This document shows, piece by piece, positions 18,205 to 26,680 of a DNA stretch of 64,000 bases. The stretch comes from Candidatus Saccharibacteria bacterium HGW-Saccharibacteria-1 (lineage in GTDB: Bacteria; Patescibacteriota; Saccharimonadia; Saccharimonadales; Saccharimonadaceae), in NCBI GenBank assembly GCA_002839415.1, contig PGXZ01000003.1:34903-98902 (forward strand). The letters are read 5' to 3'. The stretch's first letter is position 1. The number at the start of each line of letters is the position of its first letter. The notes under the pieces were generated by a model. It was not told the origin of the DNA and made no database searches. It was given only the letters and a program-made list of their open reading frames with translations. The position numbers and the translations under genes were made by a program.

Positions 18205-19335
18205 ATGAAAGTAAAAATTGAAATTGATACAAGAACCTTTGTTCGCTTTTGGCTAGTTGTAATTGGCTTTGCCTTGGCTGGATTTGCGATTTATAGCGCT
18301 AGTACGGCCCTAATTATCATCTGCTCATCGTTGTTTTTTGCGATTGCTCTTAGTATACCTGTTAATCGCTTGGCGAAAATATTACCAAGCAAAAGCCGCG
18401 TTCTAAGTACGGCACTATCTTATGTTGCGGTAATTGTCGTACTGGGTGCTTTCACTTTTCTCGTTATACCTCCAATTGTCGAACAAACGGTTAAATTTGC
18501 TCAGACTGTTCCTGATTTAGTTGATAGTGCCGCTAAACAATATAGTGTTGTTGACGATGTTGTAAATAAATATAATCTAAAACCAGAGGTTGACAAGGCT
18601 GTAAGCTCAGTTAAAAATAGCACAACTCAATTTGCTACAAATGTTGGCTCGGCGTTTTTATCTATATTAGGCTCGTTCTTGTCTTTGATGGTGTCGATGA
18701 TATTAGTATTAGTACTAACCTTTTTGATGCTAGTTGAGGGCCCTGTTTGGCTGAAACTTTTATGGGGCATATATAACGACCAAGACCGCATGGAGGCTCA
18801 CAAAAATATTTTGAATCGTATGTACGGCGTTGTTAAAGGCTATATTGTTGGCCAGCTGTCGGTGTCGGCAATAGCCGGATTTACTGCCGGTATGGTGGTA
18901 TTTTTACTGACTTTGGCGTTGAATGTTCCAACTAGTCTAATCATACCAACTGCGGCTATTATATTTATTCTGTCACTCGTGCCAATGTTTGGCGGTATCG
19001 CGGGTGCAGTTATCGTCGGCTTCTTCTTGGCGTTGAATGACTGGACAGCAGCTGTGATCTTTCTGGCCTTTTATATCGTTTATCAACAAATCGAGGCAAA
19101 TTATATTTCACCAAAGATTCAGTCAAAGCAGATTGATCTATCGCCGCTTGCAATTTTAATTGCAGTAACAATCGGTCTATATCTGTTTGGTATGGTCGGT
19201 GGTATTATTTCGATTCCAATTGCCGGCTGCATCAAGGTTTTGGTCGAAGACTACTTTGTTCGTGCTAAAAAGAACCGCATAAAAAGCGAGAAACCAATAA
19301 ATAAATTCATCAAAAAGCTTAAAGCGGCTGAATAA
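18205..19335 (+). CDS. AI-2E family (PerM/YdbI-like) transporter
   Basis: A 376-residue membrane protein with about eight hydrophobic segments, the typical long amphipathic stretch (about 90-145) and the conserved PMFGGIAGAVIVGFF and YQQIEANYISPKI motifs. Family members export small signals or Na+/H+; the substrate is not readable here. TATAAT lies 6 nt upstream of the ATG, so the transcript is probably leaderless. A basic tail ends the protein. Confidence 0.9.
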   Translation: MKVKIEIDTRTFVRFWLVVIGFALAGFAIYSASTALIIICSSLFFAIALSIPVNRLAKILPSKSRVLSTALSYVAVIVVLGAFTFLVIPPIVEQTVKFAQTVPDLVDSAAKQYSVVDDVVNKYNLKPEVDKAVSSVKNSTTQFATNVGSAFLSILGSFLSLMVSMILVLVLTFLMLVEGPVWLKLLWGIYNDQDRMEAHKNILNRMYGVVKGYIVGQLSVSAIAGFTAGMVVFLLTLALNVPTSLIIPTAAIIFILSLVPMFGGIAGAVIVGFFLALNDWTAAVIFLAFYIVYQQIEANYISPKIQSKQIDLSPLAILIAVTIGLYLFGMVGGIISIPIAGCIKVLVEDYFVRAKKNRIKSEKPINKFIKKLKAAE

Positions 19336-19347
19336 ACTACGATATTT

Positions 19348-19378
19348 AAAATAAGACCCTTGATAGGGGTCTTATTTT
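19348..19378. terminator. Bidirectional terminator
   Basis: AAAATAAGACCC (19348-19359) and GGGTCTTATTTT (19367-19378) form a 12-bp stem with a 7-nt loop between two convergent genes. Confidence 0.85.
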
Positions 19379-19387
19379 TTAATGGGT

Positions 19388-20848
19388 TTATTTGTATTCC
19401 CAAATAGTTTCTTTGTCGGCGTCTCGGATGGAGATATTTTTCTTTAGTAATTCATCACGTAATTTATCTGATTTTGCCCAATCTTTTTCATCACGAGCGC
19501 GGCGGCGTTCAATGATTATATTTTTTGTTTCGTCGCTAATATCGGGGCTACTATCGATAAGCTCAAGTCCGAGTAGGCTGTCGATTGTTTCAAGTAGTTT
19601 TACTAATGATGGACGATGAATATATTCTAAGCGGGCGCTAGTAACTTTTGCAAAAGCTTCGTCGATAATTCGTAAAACTTCAGGGGTGTTTAAATCATTG
19701 TTGACGGCTTCTATAATAGCTTGAGGTGTTGCGTATAATAAAACGGTCTTTGGGTCGTCCATTTTTTCTTTGTTAGATTCAATCGTGTTATGGATTTGAT
19801 GTCTAATAGCTGCGATATTTTTCCAGTTATTCAATCTGTTTTTTGCAGCAGTTAAATTATCGAAGGTAAAGTTTCCTTCATTTTTATAGTTACCCTGCAA
19901 GACGAACATTCGAAAATCTTGCGCGCTAAAGCCTTTTTCTTCAAGGTTTTCGAGGTTGTATCCGTTGCCTAGTGATTTGCTTATCTTGGTGCCATTAACT
20001 TTTAGATGGTTGTTATGCAGCCAGTAATTACTAAATCGAACACCACTAATAGCTTCGGATTGAGCGATTTCATTGGTGTGATGCACGGGGATGTGGTCAA
20101 TTCCACCCGTGTGAATATCAATAGTCTGTCCTAAAATTGACATTGCCATAGCCGAACATTCAAGGTGCCAACCTGGAAAGCCTTTTTTGACAGTAGTATT
20201 GTCGTCAAGCAAGTCTAGCGGCGTATCCCACTGCATATCGCGTTTTTCGTCATTTGGCGTAAATTTCCAAAGTGCAAAATCGCTGTGATTGCGTTTTTCA
20301 GTGTTGTATTCTACTCTGGCGCCAGCCTGTAGTTCGTCCAGATCTAGGTGTGCAAAATCAGCATAGGTTGGAAATTTTGAAGTGTCGTAATATAAACCAT
20401 CACTGATTTGATAAGTGTAGCCCTTTTGCTTTAACTTTCTAATCAGATCCAGTTGCTCGACAATATAATCGGTCGCCTTGGCGATATGTTGAGGCATAAT
20501 AATGTTTAATCGCTTGATGCCGTATAGGAAATCATTTGTATAAAATTCGGCGATATCCCAGGCGGTTTTGTTTTCTCGACGAGCGCCTTTTTCAAGTTTA
20601 TCTTGGCCTTCGTCGCTGTCGCTTACTAAATGGCCGACGTCGGTAATATTCATAGCGCGATCAACTTCGTAATTGTTCGCAATTAATGTTCGAACGAGGA
20701 TATCCCAGTAAATATAGGCCACCCAATTGCCGATGTGTGGGTAATCATAAACTGTTGGTCCACAGGTGTAGACTAGTGCCTTGCCTTCGGTTTGAGGTAC
20801 AAATTCATCTAGTTTGCCCGTTAGTGTATTATGAAGCTTTAATGTCAT
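19388..20848 (-). CDS. cysS: Cysteinyl-tRNA synthetase
   Basis: A 486-residue class I synthetase from the ATG at 20848 (MTLKLHNTLTGK). The HIGH-type signature appears as CGPTVYDYPHIGN (about 29-41) with the zinc-binding Cys, and the KMSKS motif as KISKSLGN (about 260). GWHLECSAM carries another zinc-site Cys/His region. It charges tRNA-Cys with cysteine. The start lies inside the end of the upstream DHH gene (20-bp overlap), indicating coupling. Length is normal for the family. Confidence 0.96.
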   Translation of the reverse strand: MTLKLHNTLTGKLDEFVPQTEGKALVYTCGPTVYDYPHIGNWVAYIYWDILVRTLIANNYEVDRAMNITDVGHLVSDSDEGQDKLEKGARRENKTAWDIAEFYTNDFLYGIKRLNIIMPQHIAKATDYIVEQLDLIRKLKQKGYTYQISDGLYYDTSKFPTYADFAHLDLDELQAGARVEYNTEKRNHSDFALWKFTPNDEKRDMQWDTPLDLLDDNTTVKKGFPGWHLECSAMAMSILGQTIDIHTGGIDHIPVHHTNEIAQSEAISGVRFSNYWLHNNHLKVNGTKISKSLGNGYNLENLEEKGFSAQDFRMFVLQGNYKNEGNFTFDNLTAAKNRLNNWKNIAAIRHQIHNTIESNKEKMDDPKTVLLYATPQAIIEAVNNDLNTPEVLRIIDEAFAKVTSARLEYIHRPSLVKLLETIDSLLGLELIDSSPDISDETKNIIIERRRARDEKDWAKSDKLRDELLKKNISIRDADKETIWEYK

Positions 20849-21827
20849 TATAATATTCCTTGATTGCCTTGTCTGTGGCATTTAATAACTCTGGCGTTAT
20901 TGTATCAATAGATTCATAAATCCTAAAGCCTGCTGCGTAATTATGGCCACCGCCGCCAAAGAAACCAGCAATACTGGCTGATATTGGGCTGTTGCTTCTG
21001 ATTTTGCCGGTTAATTTACCGTCTGGATAAGTTTTGATAGCAACGCCGACTTCTACGCCCTCGACTAGCTTCATCTCATCAAGCACTAAGACGCTTGGAT
21101 TATATTGGTCGCTATAAGTTTTAATTTCGTCCCATGGTATATGGATCAGGGCTAGTTTGCCGTCCAAAAAATATTCAATTCGCTCAAGTAAGACGCCTTT
21201 GTATTTCAAAATTTCGGCAGATTTTTTCATGTATTCACGTCGACGTGATTCTATGACAGAATTTGAGGCTCCAAGCTCGGTTAGTTTTCCTGCTGTATAG
21301 AATGTTCGCGGCGAGACATTTTGGACGGTTAGTCCTAGACTGTCGCTCATGATTGCAATCATTAAATCTTCGGCCGCCTGAGTATTGATTGGCCAGCCCG
21401 CATCACTTGCCAAACTGTAGATAATTTCGCTAGTTGCAATCGCATCTTCTGCAAGTGCCACGTGATTAAATGTTAGGTTTGAATCTGAAACGTGATGATC
21501 AATCACTAGTACTGGATGGCTGTCGAGAAAATGACGGACACCAGGCGTTTCAAGTACTTTGGTCATCAGGACGTCGGCCATCGTGTCGACGACAATAGCT
21601 AAATCTGCTGAAGTGTCAAAGTTATACTCTACCCTATCCCAGCCATTTATATAGTGCATATATTTTGGTATTTCGACTGGGCAATAAAGAGAAACATCTT
21701 TGCCAAGGTCACTTAAAATCTCCTCAAGAGCAAGTGCGCTTCCGAGCGAATCGCCGTCTGGGTTTTCGGCTTGAATAACAATAATTTTTTTAGCTGAGTT
21801 AATCAGCTCGATCGCTTGGTTGTACAT
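20829..21827 (-). CDS. DHH-family phosphoesterase (NrnA-like)
   Basis: A 332-residue protein with the DHH fold: NPDGDSLGSALAL (about 22-34), IVVDTMAD, the DHH motif in LVIDHHVSDS, and the C-terminal DHHA1 region GGGGHNYAAGF (about 289-300). Relatives degrade nanoRNA oligomers and/or convert pAp to AMP, or cleave cyclic dinucleotides. Sits between recR (stop and start share a base) and cysS, in one operon. Confidence 0.92.
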   Translation of the reverse strand: MYNQAIELINSAKKIIVIQAENPDGDSLGSALALEEILSDLGKDVSLYCPVEIPKYMHYINGWDRVEYNFDTSADLAIVVDTMADVLMTKVLETPGVRHFLDSHPVLVIDHHVSDSNLTFNHVALAEDAIATSEIIYSLASDAGWPINTQAAEDLMIAIMSDSLGLTVQNVSPRTFYTAGKLTELGASNSVIESRRREYMKKSAEILKYKGVLLERIEYFLDGKLALIHIPWDEIKTYSDQYNPSVLVLDEMKLVEGVEVGVAIKTYPDGKLTGKIRSNSPISASIAGFFGGGGHNYAAGFRIYESIDTITPELLNATDKAIKEYYNDIKAS

Positions 21828-22441
21828 TAAAATGCCCTTCTGCCTTCAAGGGCGTGAGTAAGTGTGATTTGTCCGGCATATTCCAGATCAACGCCAACCG
21901 GTATACCGCGTGCAAGCCTGGTTAACTTAATCTCAATACCGGCATCTTTGATATGTCGTTGCAAGAATAGCGCCGTAGACTCGCCTTCAACGCTAGCATT
22001 AGTGGCTATGATTACCTCTTGGACATTATCCTTCGTTAGGCGTTCGATCAGTTCAGGTATATGAAGCTGCTCGGGGCCGACACCGTCAATTGGGCTAATC
22101 GCCCCGCCCAATACGTGATAAGTGCCATTGAACTGCCCGGTGCGCTCAAGGGCGATAATATCAAGCGGCTCTTCGACGACAGCGACCATTTGTTTGTCGC
22201 GGCTAGGGTCAGAATAAAGTTCAGATACGTCCTCGTCGGCGTCAATCAGTGCGAATGTTACAGGGCAATTTTTGACATTAGTTTTTAGGTTAGACACTGC
22301 ATCGGCTAGCTTTTCGCCAACTCGCGAATCGGCGCGCAACAAAAAATAAGCATAACGCTCAGCTGTACGAACTCCGACGCCAGGAAGGCGCCCAAGTTCG
22401 TCAATGGCAGTTACAAGTGCCGATGGAAGTAGTTGTGCCAA
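21827..22441 (-). CDS. recR: Recombination protein RecR, zinc finger degenerate
   Basis: A 204-residue protein with the helix-hairpin-helix (LGRLPGVGVRTAERYAYFLL, about 16-35), the Toprim domain (VVEEPLDIIALERTG ... ATNASVEGESTALFL) and the Walker-like C-terminal motif GVDLEYA. The four-cysteine zinc finger between them is reduced to a single Cys59 (KNCPVT ... SELYSDPSRD). RecR forms the RecOR clamp in gap repair. Overlaps the DHH gene by 1 bp and follows ybaB by 11 bp. Confidence 0.95.
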   Translation of the reverse strand: MAQLLPSALVTAIDELGRLPGVGVRTAERYAYFLLRADSRVGEKLADAVSNLKTNVKNCPVTFALIDADEDVSELYSDPSRDKQMVAVVEEPLDIIALERTGQFNGTYHVLGGAISPIDGVGPEQLHIPELIERLTKDNVQEVIIATNASVEGESTALFLQRHIKDAGIEIKLTRLARGIPVGVDLEYAGQITLTHALEGRRAF

Positions 22442-22452
22442 TTTAAATTACC

Positions 22453-22743
22453 TTAGAATCCTAGGTTTCCAAGACTTCCCATTAGTGGTTTCATTTTTTC
22501 AGCAGCAACTTCTTGGGCTTTGGCAAGTCCGTCGCGTACGGCGATTTCAATCCAGTGCTCAAGTTCGCTAATATCCTCTAGGTCGACTTGTTCTGGGTCG
22601 ATTGTGACTTTTTTAATCTTAAGTTCACCGGTAATTTGCACGACAACGGCACCGTCGCCAGCTTCGACTTCGATAATCTCTTTTTTAAGTTCATTTTGTG
22701 CTTTACGCAAATTATTCATCATTTTTACTTGGTCAAACGCCAT
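22453..22743 (-). CDS. ybaB: YbaB/EbfC nucleoid-associated protein
   Basis: A 96-residue protein starting MAFDQVKMMNNLRKAQNELK, with the long N-terminal helix, a central sheet (VVVQITGELKIKKVTIDP) and C-terminal helix ending KPLMGSLGNLGF. It matches the YbaB family, small dimeric DNA-binding proteins encoded next to recR in most bacteria. Here dnaX, usually also adjacent, lies 4 kb away. Confidence 0.94.
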   Translation of the reverse strand: MAFDQVKMMNNLRKAQNELKKEIIEVEAGDGAVVVQITGELKIKKVTIDPEQVDLEDISELEHWIEIAVRDGLAKAQEVAAEKMKPLMGSLGNLGF

Positions 22744-22786
22744 AATCTTACTCCTTTGGTCTAGTATATTATCTAACTAGTATACT

Positions 22787-24214
22787 TTATTGAACTGCCT
22801 TTGTGTACAGATAAAATCGGTCGCCATTGTCTTTGGTATAGGTGGTGATAATTTTACTTAGATTATATCCACTGAATTGACCTTTTATTTTACGGGTCGC
22901 TAGAAATGAATCACCTGTCGGCGTGGCTACTACCGTAATCTTTTTGTTTCTGATTTCGACGACTTTATAAAAGGCCATTTCTTCACTTGAGACCATCAAA
23001 TATTTGGTATCTTTGGGGATAATTCTGATATCTCTTGAAAAACTTGGTACAATTTGTGGGTCGTATCGGTAGCCGTAAATGTATCGATCCATACCTGATA
23101 ATACTAGTACTGAAACCAGAATGATGATTGGAATTAGTCCTCCAACTCTAGCATACGGGTTGAGTGGAAATAGCTCGTACCAATATGAAATAAATTTATT
23201 CAGCCCCTTGGCGAGGAGTAGTACCATTGGAAATAGCGTAACAACAGCCAAATTTGGATTCACGATAACAATCGGCACTAACATCAAGCTCCAGATTGCA
23301 ATAACATAGCTTTTAGCTGAGGTGTGGTGTTTTGCTACAACATAAACACCCAACGCAATAATCAGCATTGACCCTAGTTCGAAAAATGGCGTCATAACCG
23401 TCGAGCCACCGGGTTTGCTAAAGCCTAGATATTGCGCACCTAGTAGTGTAATATTGGCGCTAAGATTGGGCATTTTAGTCGGAATTCCTAATAATGACAA
23501 TCCAAGGCTTGGGTTTTTGATTATTGAAATAGCTAACGGCGTGATTAGGATTAACGAAAGAATTGTGCCGGCGACAATTTCAACGTTTGGTATTTGTTTT
23601 ATTAAATAGCGAAGATGTGGGTGAAATAGTATTGCACAGGCAAAAGCAATTAGCATATAAGCGCTCAGCGGCGTATAAAGACTAAGTGCTGCAAGTAGCG
23701 CAAATATTACAATAAGGGTTTTTCTGAATCTTTGTGTGCGCGAGATAATACTTGCAATTAACAGTAGTGAAACTGACCAAACCAGGCACATACCATTGGC
23801 AGTTCCGTCCTGAGACATGAACAAAAATTGCCCGGTCGAGATTGCGATTAGGGCAACCAGAATACTGACGCTTGGCTTGAACCATATTCTAAGCAATATG
23901 ATTGCGCCAACAATTGAGATGAAGGCCAATATTAACGATGGTAGTTTGATGCTAAATACGCTTACGCCAAATAGCATTATGCTGATGTGTTGTAGTGTGT
24001 GATATGGTAAGTCGGCAATGGCAAGCGAATTGAGGTTGTTAAAATTTATTGAATTACTTATAACTACCGATTGCATCTCTGGCTCAGAAATTCCGCCAGT
24101 CAAGAAAAAGCCAGTGAAAGTCAAAATGCTAATTAGTATTGCGGCAATCAGTCCGTAGCCTATCCAGTAGCGCCAACGGTAAATCGCATAATCTGTGATT
24201 TTGAGTTTACTCAT
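22787..24214 (-). CDS. GT-C/PMT-like membrane glycosyltransferase (family 39 type)
   Basis: A 475-residue protein with about ten to eleven hydrophobic segments and a small soluble C-terminal domain (about 395-475). After TM1 the outer loop carries ISEPEMQS, in the place where GT-C enzymes have their acidic catalytic motif, and ADLPYHTLQH resembles the PPL motif region of ArnT/PMT proteins. Such enzymes move sugars from lipid carriers to proteins or lipids outside the membrane. Activity is inferred from topology only. Confidence 0.75.
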   Translation of the reverse strand: MSKLKITDYAIYRWRYWIGYGLIAAILISILTFTGFFLTGGISEPEMQSVVISNSINFNNLNSLAIADLPYHTLQHISIMLFGVSVFSIKLPSLILAFISIVGAIILLRIWFKPSVSILVALIAISTGQFLFMSQDGTANGMCLVWSVSLLLIASIISRTQRFRKTLIVIFALLAALSLYTPLSAYMLIAFACAILFHPHLRYLIKQIPNVEIVAGTILSLILITPLAISIIKNPSLGLSLLGIPTKMPNLSANITLLGAQYLGFSKPGGSTVMTPFFELGSMLIIALGVYVVAKHHTSAKSYVIAIWSLMLVPIVIVNPNLAVVTLFPMVLLLAKGLNKFISYWYELFPLNPYARVGGLIPIIILVSVLVLSGMDRYIYGYRYDPQIVPSFSRDIRIIPKDTKYLMVSSEEMAFYKVVEIRNKKITVVATPTGDSFLATRKIKGQFSGYNLSKIITTYTKDNGDRFYLYTKAVQ

Positions 24215-24290
24215 ATTTACATTTAATTATATCACGTGGTGTTTGTGATATATATGACATATCGAAACTCATCCCTAAGTTTTTTAAAAA

Positions 24291-24413
24291 TTGAGATCAA
24301 TTACTTATGATGTTATAATATATAAATTGAACCTTAAAATTACAAAAAACACTTGATTTAAGAGTGGTGCTTTGGTCTGGCAGTTTGCCCAGTTTAGTGC
24401 GTCACTCTTAAAT
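24291..24413 (+). promoter_or_regulatory. Promoter and leader hairpin of the 264-residue gene
   Basis: TTGAGA (24291-24296), 17-nt spacer, TATAAT (24314-24319). In the leader, ATTTAAGAGTG (24356-24366) pairs perfectly with CACTCTTAAAT (24403-24413), enclosing an inner CTGG/CCAG hairpin. The plan resembles the leaders of the cassette array genes, without clear terminal repeats. Confidence 0.65.
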
Positions 24414-24461
24414 TATAAGCTTAATCTTACATTGCGATATGAAATTCAAGGATTAGTTTGA

Positions 24462-25256
24462 GTGGCGACGGAAAGGATGCGCTTCATAATGCCTAAGTTT
24501 AATTTGTTTCAAGTTTGCAAACGAACTGCACGCAGTCGTTTTGATCACTACTATCACCTTTTACGCTCAATCAAAGAGCAAGCAAATTATTTAAGAAAAT
24601 TAAATAATCAGTTGTCTGAAGAGTATAAGGTGCCAGATGTTTGGTTTGAGGATTTTGACGCAACAAGCAATCATCACCAAACGTTTGAAGACCTTGAGTT
24701 TGTGTATATAGTTCCAAGTACGAATATTAAAAAGCTTTTTATGTTTCAATATGAAATAATGAAGCAGATTCAACCGAATACTGAAATTGGTCTATGTAGA
24801 GGCTTAGAGCTTTCGGGAATGAAGTTTGACGACTGCGCTGATTTGGATTTGTTCAAGAATCCAGGTATTTACAAAAGACGTATAAACTTGTTTAATAATT
24901 GGAATAGTGAACCGGTAGGAGTTTCGTTAGATGACTATTCGGATAGTCGCTGTGATGGCCTACGGAAAAAGGAGTTGTGGCAAATTCGAGAATACGCCAA
25001 ACGAAATGGTTTTAAGCTGGCTGGATTACCCGCTATCGCGGCATGTCTGGTGCAGGATGAGTCATTATTGCGGTTTATGAATTCGGTTTTTCTACCACAG
25101 ATTTGTGCGCCAGAGTTATTGGCTGACGGATTGACGTCTTATCATCATATTGTGTTCTCTGTTGAAATTAGTGGTAGTAAATTCAGGCTTAATGCTCAAC
25201 CAGATTTTGAGCTCTCGTTAAGTAATAAATATTGCATGCCAATATTTATTGACTAA
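24462..25256 (+). CDS. Hypothetical protein with hairpin leader
   Basis: 264 residues from GTG at 24462 (AAGGAT ends 9 nt upstream); ATG at 24477 or 24489 are alternatives. Soluble, alpha/beta-looking, His/Asp/Phe rich, no TM segment, no family recognised. It stands alone between promoter plus hairpin and a terminator, on the strand opposite to its neighbours, interrupting the usual dnaX-ybaB-recR cluster. This isolated arrangement suggests an accessory gene. Confidence 0.65.
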   Translation: MATERMRFIMPKFNLFQVCKRTARSRFDHYYHLLRSIKEQANYLRKLNNQLSEEYKVPDVWFEDFDATSNHHQTFEDLEFVYIVPSTNIKKLFMFQYEIMKQIQPNTEIGLCRGLELSGMKFDDCADLDLFKNPGIYKRRINLFNNWNSEPVGVSLDDYSDSRCDGLRKKELWQIREYAKRNGFKLAGLPAIAACLVQDESLLRFMNSVFLPQICAPELLADGLTSYHHIVFSVEISGSKFRLNAQPDFELSLSNKYCMPIFID

Positions 25257-25278
25257 GTATTTTTTGTAAAAATGGTTC

Positions 25279-25316
25279 ATAGCCTTCGATTTAATTCGAA
25301 GGCTATTTGTTTTAAC
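25279..25316 (+). terminator. Terminator
   Basis: ATAGCCTTCGA (25279-25289) pairs with TCGAAGGCTAT (25296-25306), followed by TTGTTTT. Serves the gene at 24462. Confidence 0.85.
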
Positions 25317-25320
25317 AAAA

Positions 25321-26667
25321 TTATTGATCGTATTTTTTGTCGAGCGACATAAAGCGTAGGCGTTCTGGGTGGAAGTATAATTCGACTTTGCCGGTAGGTC
25401 CGTTACGGTGCTTAGCGATGATTAAATCGGTGATATTTTCACGTTCGGTCTCGGGGTTGTAATAAGCTTCGCGATAGATAAACATAACGATATCGGCATC
25501 CTGCTCGATAGATCCAGATTCACGCAGGTCGGCTAGTTGTGGAATCTGAGGGCTACGTGATTCAACGGAACGAGACAACTGCGACAGGGCAATAACTGGC
25601 ACATTTAATTCACGGGCGATTAACTTTAAGCCACGTGAGATTTCAGACACCTCTTGGACGCGGTTACCTTGGCTAGCACCACTGCCTTGCATAAGCTGTA
25701 AGTAGTCGATGATAATCAGGCCTAATGTCTGTTCGTGATTAGCGCGTCTGGCCTTAGTTCGCATTTCTAGTACGCTAACACCAGGTGTATCATCGATATA
25801 GATTGGCGCTTCGGCTAGTTCACCCATAGCTTCGGACAATTTACCAAAATCATCATCTGATAAATTACCAGTTCGAATATTCCAAGCGTCAACACCCGAG
25901 GCGTCGGCTAACATACGATCGACCAACTGCTCTTTGCTCATCTCAAGGCTAAAGAACAAAACTGATTGTTTGGCAACGGTCGCAACGTTATATGCCAGGT
26001 TGGTAACCAGGGTGGTTTTACCCATAGCGGGACGAGCAGCAAGGATAATTAGATCGCTACGTTGTAGGCCGGCGGTCATATTATCTAGGTCTCGATAACC
26101 AGTCCTGACGCCGCGGAGTTGACCTTTGTTGCGATGGAGTTCTTCCATACGGTCAAAACTTTCGGTCAAGATACTTTCAATGCTGACCAAATCTTGTTTT
26201 AGTGATTGATCGCTAACTGAAAACAGTTCAGCCTCGGCTTTTTCTAATAGTTCTTGTGTTGTTGTTTCTTCGTCATAGCCAAATTCAGCAATTTCGGCGC
26301 TTGCCTTGATTAAGCGACGGCGAACGGCTTTTTGAGAAACTAATTTAGCGTAAGCTTCGGCATGAGCCGATGTCGGCACGTAGTTTGTCAGTTCGGTTAA
26401 ATACGCCGAGCCACCAACAATGTCCAATTCGTCTTTTCGTTTTAATTCGTCGGTTAGCGTCAACAAATCGACTGGACTGTGCTTTTCGTACAGTCGCATC
26501 ATGCCGCCATAAATTATCGAATGGCGTTTTTCGTAAAAATCTTTGACAGTAACATTTTCGGAAATATCGGCCAGGGTTTCTTCGTCAATTAAAACAGCAC
26601 CAAGTAAACTTTTCTCGGCATCAACATTTTGGGGTGGTATTTTTCCTACTGCAATTTCTTTACTCAC
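25321..26667 (-). CDS. dnaB: Replicative DNA helicase DnaB
   Basis: A 448-residue helicase. The N-terminal DnaB domain (about 8-110, PPQNVDAEKSLLGAVL) is followed by the RecA-like motor with Walker A ARPAMGKTT (about 212-220), Walker B LIIIDYLQLM and the motif SQLSRSVESR. It unwinds DNA at the fork as a hexamer. Full length for the family, with no intein. It lies 13 bp downstream of dnaX, in line. Confidence 0.96.
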   Translation of the reverse strand: MSKEIAVGKIPPQNVDAEKSLLGAVLIDEETLADISENVTVKDFYEKRHSIIYGGMMRLYEKHSPVDLLTLTDELKRKDELDIVGGSAYLTELTNYVPTSAHAEAYAKLVSQKAVRRRLIKASAEIAEFGYDEETTTQELLEKAEAELFSVSDQSLKQDLVSIESILTESFDRMEELHRNKGQLRGVRTGYRDLDNMTAGLQRSDLIILAARPAMGKTTLVTNLAYNVATVAKQSVLFFSLEMSKEQLVDRMLADASGVDAWNIRTGNLSDDDFGKLSEAMGELAEAPIYIDDTPGVSVLEMRTKARRANHEQTLGLIIIDYLQLMQGSGASQGNRVQEVSEISRGLKLIARELNVPVIALSQLSRSVESRSPQIPQLADLRESGSIEQDADIVMFIYREAYYNPETERENITDLIIAKHRNGPTGKVELYFHPERLRFMSLDKKYDQ

Positions 26668-26680
26668 GGCGCAAACTCTC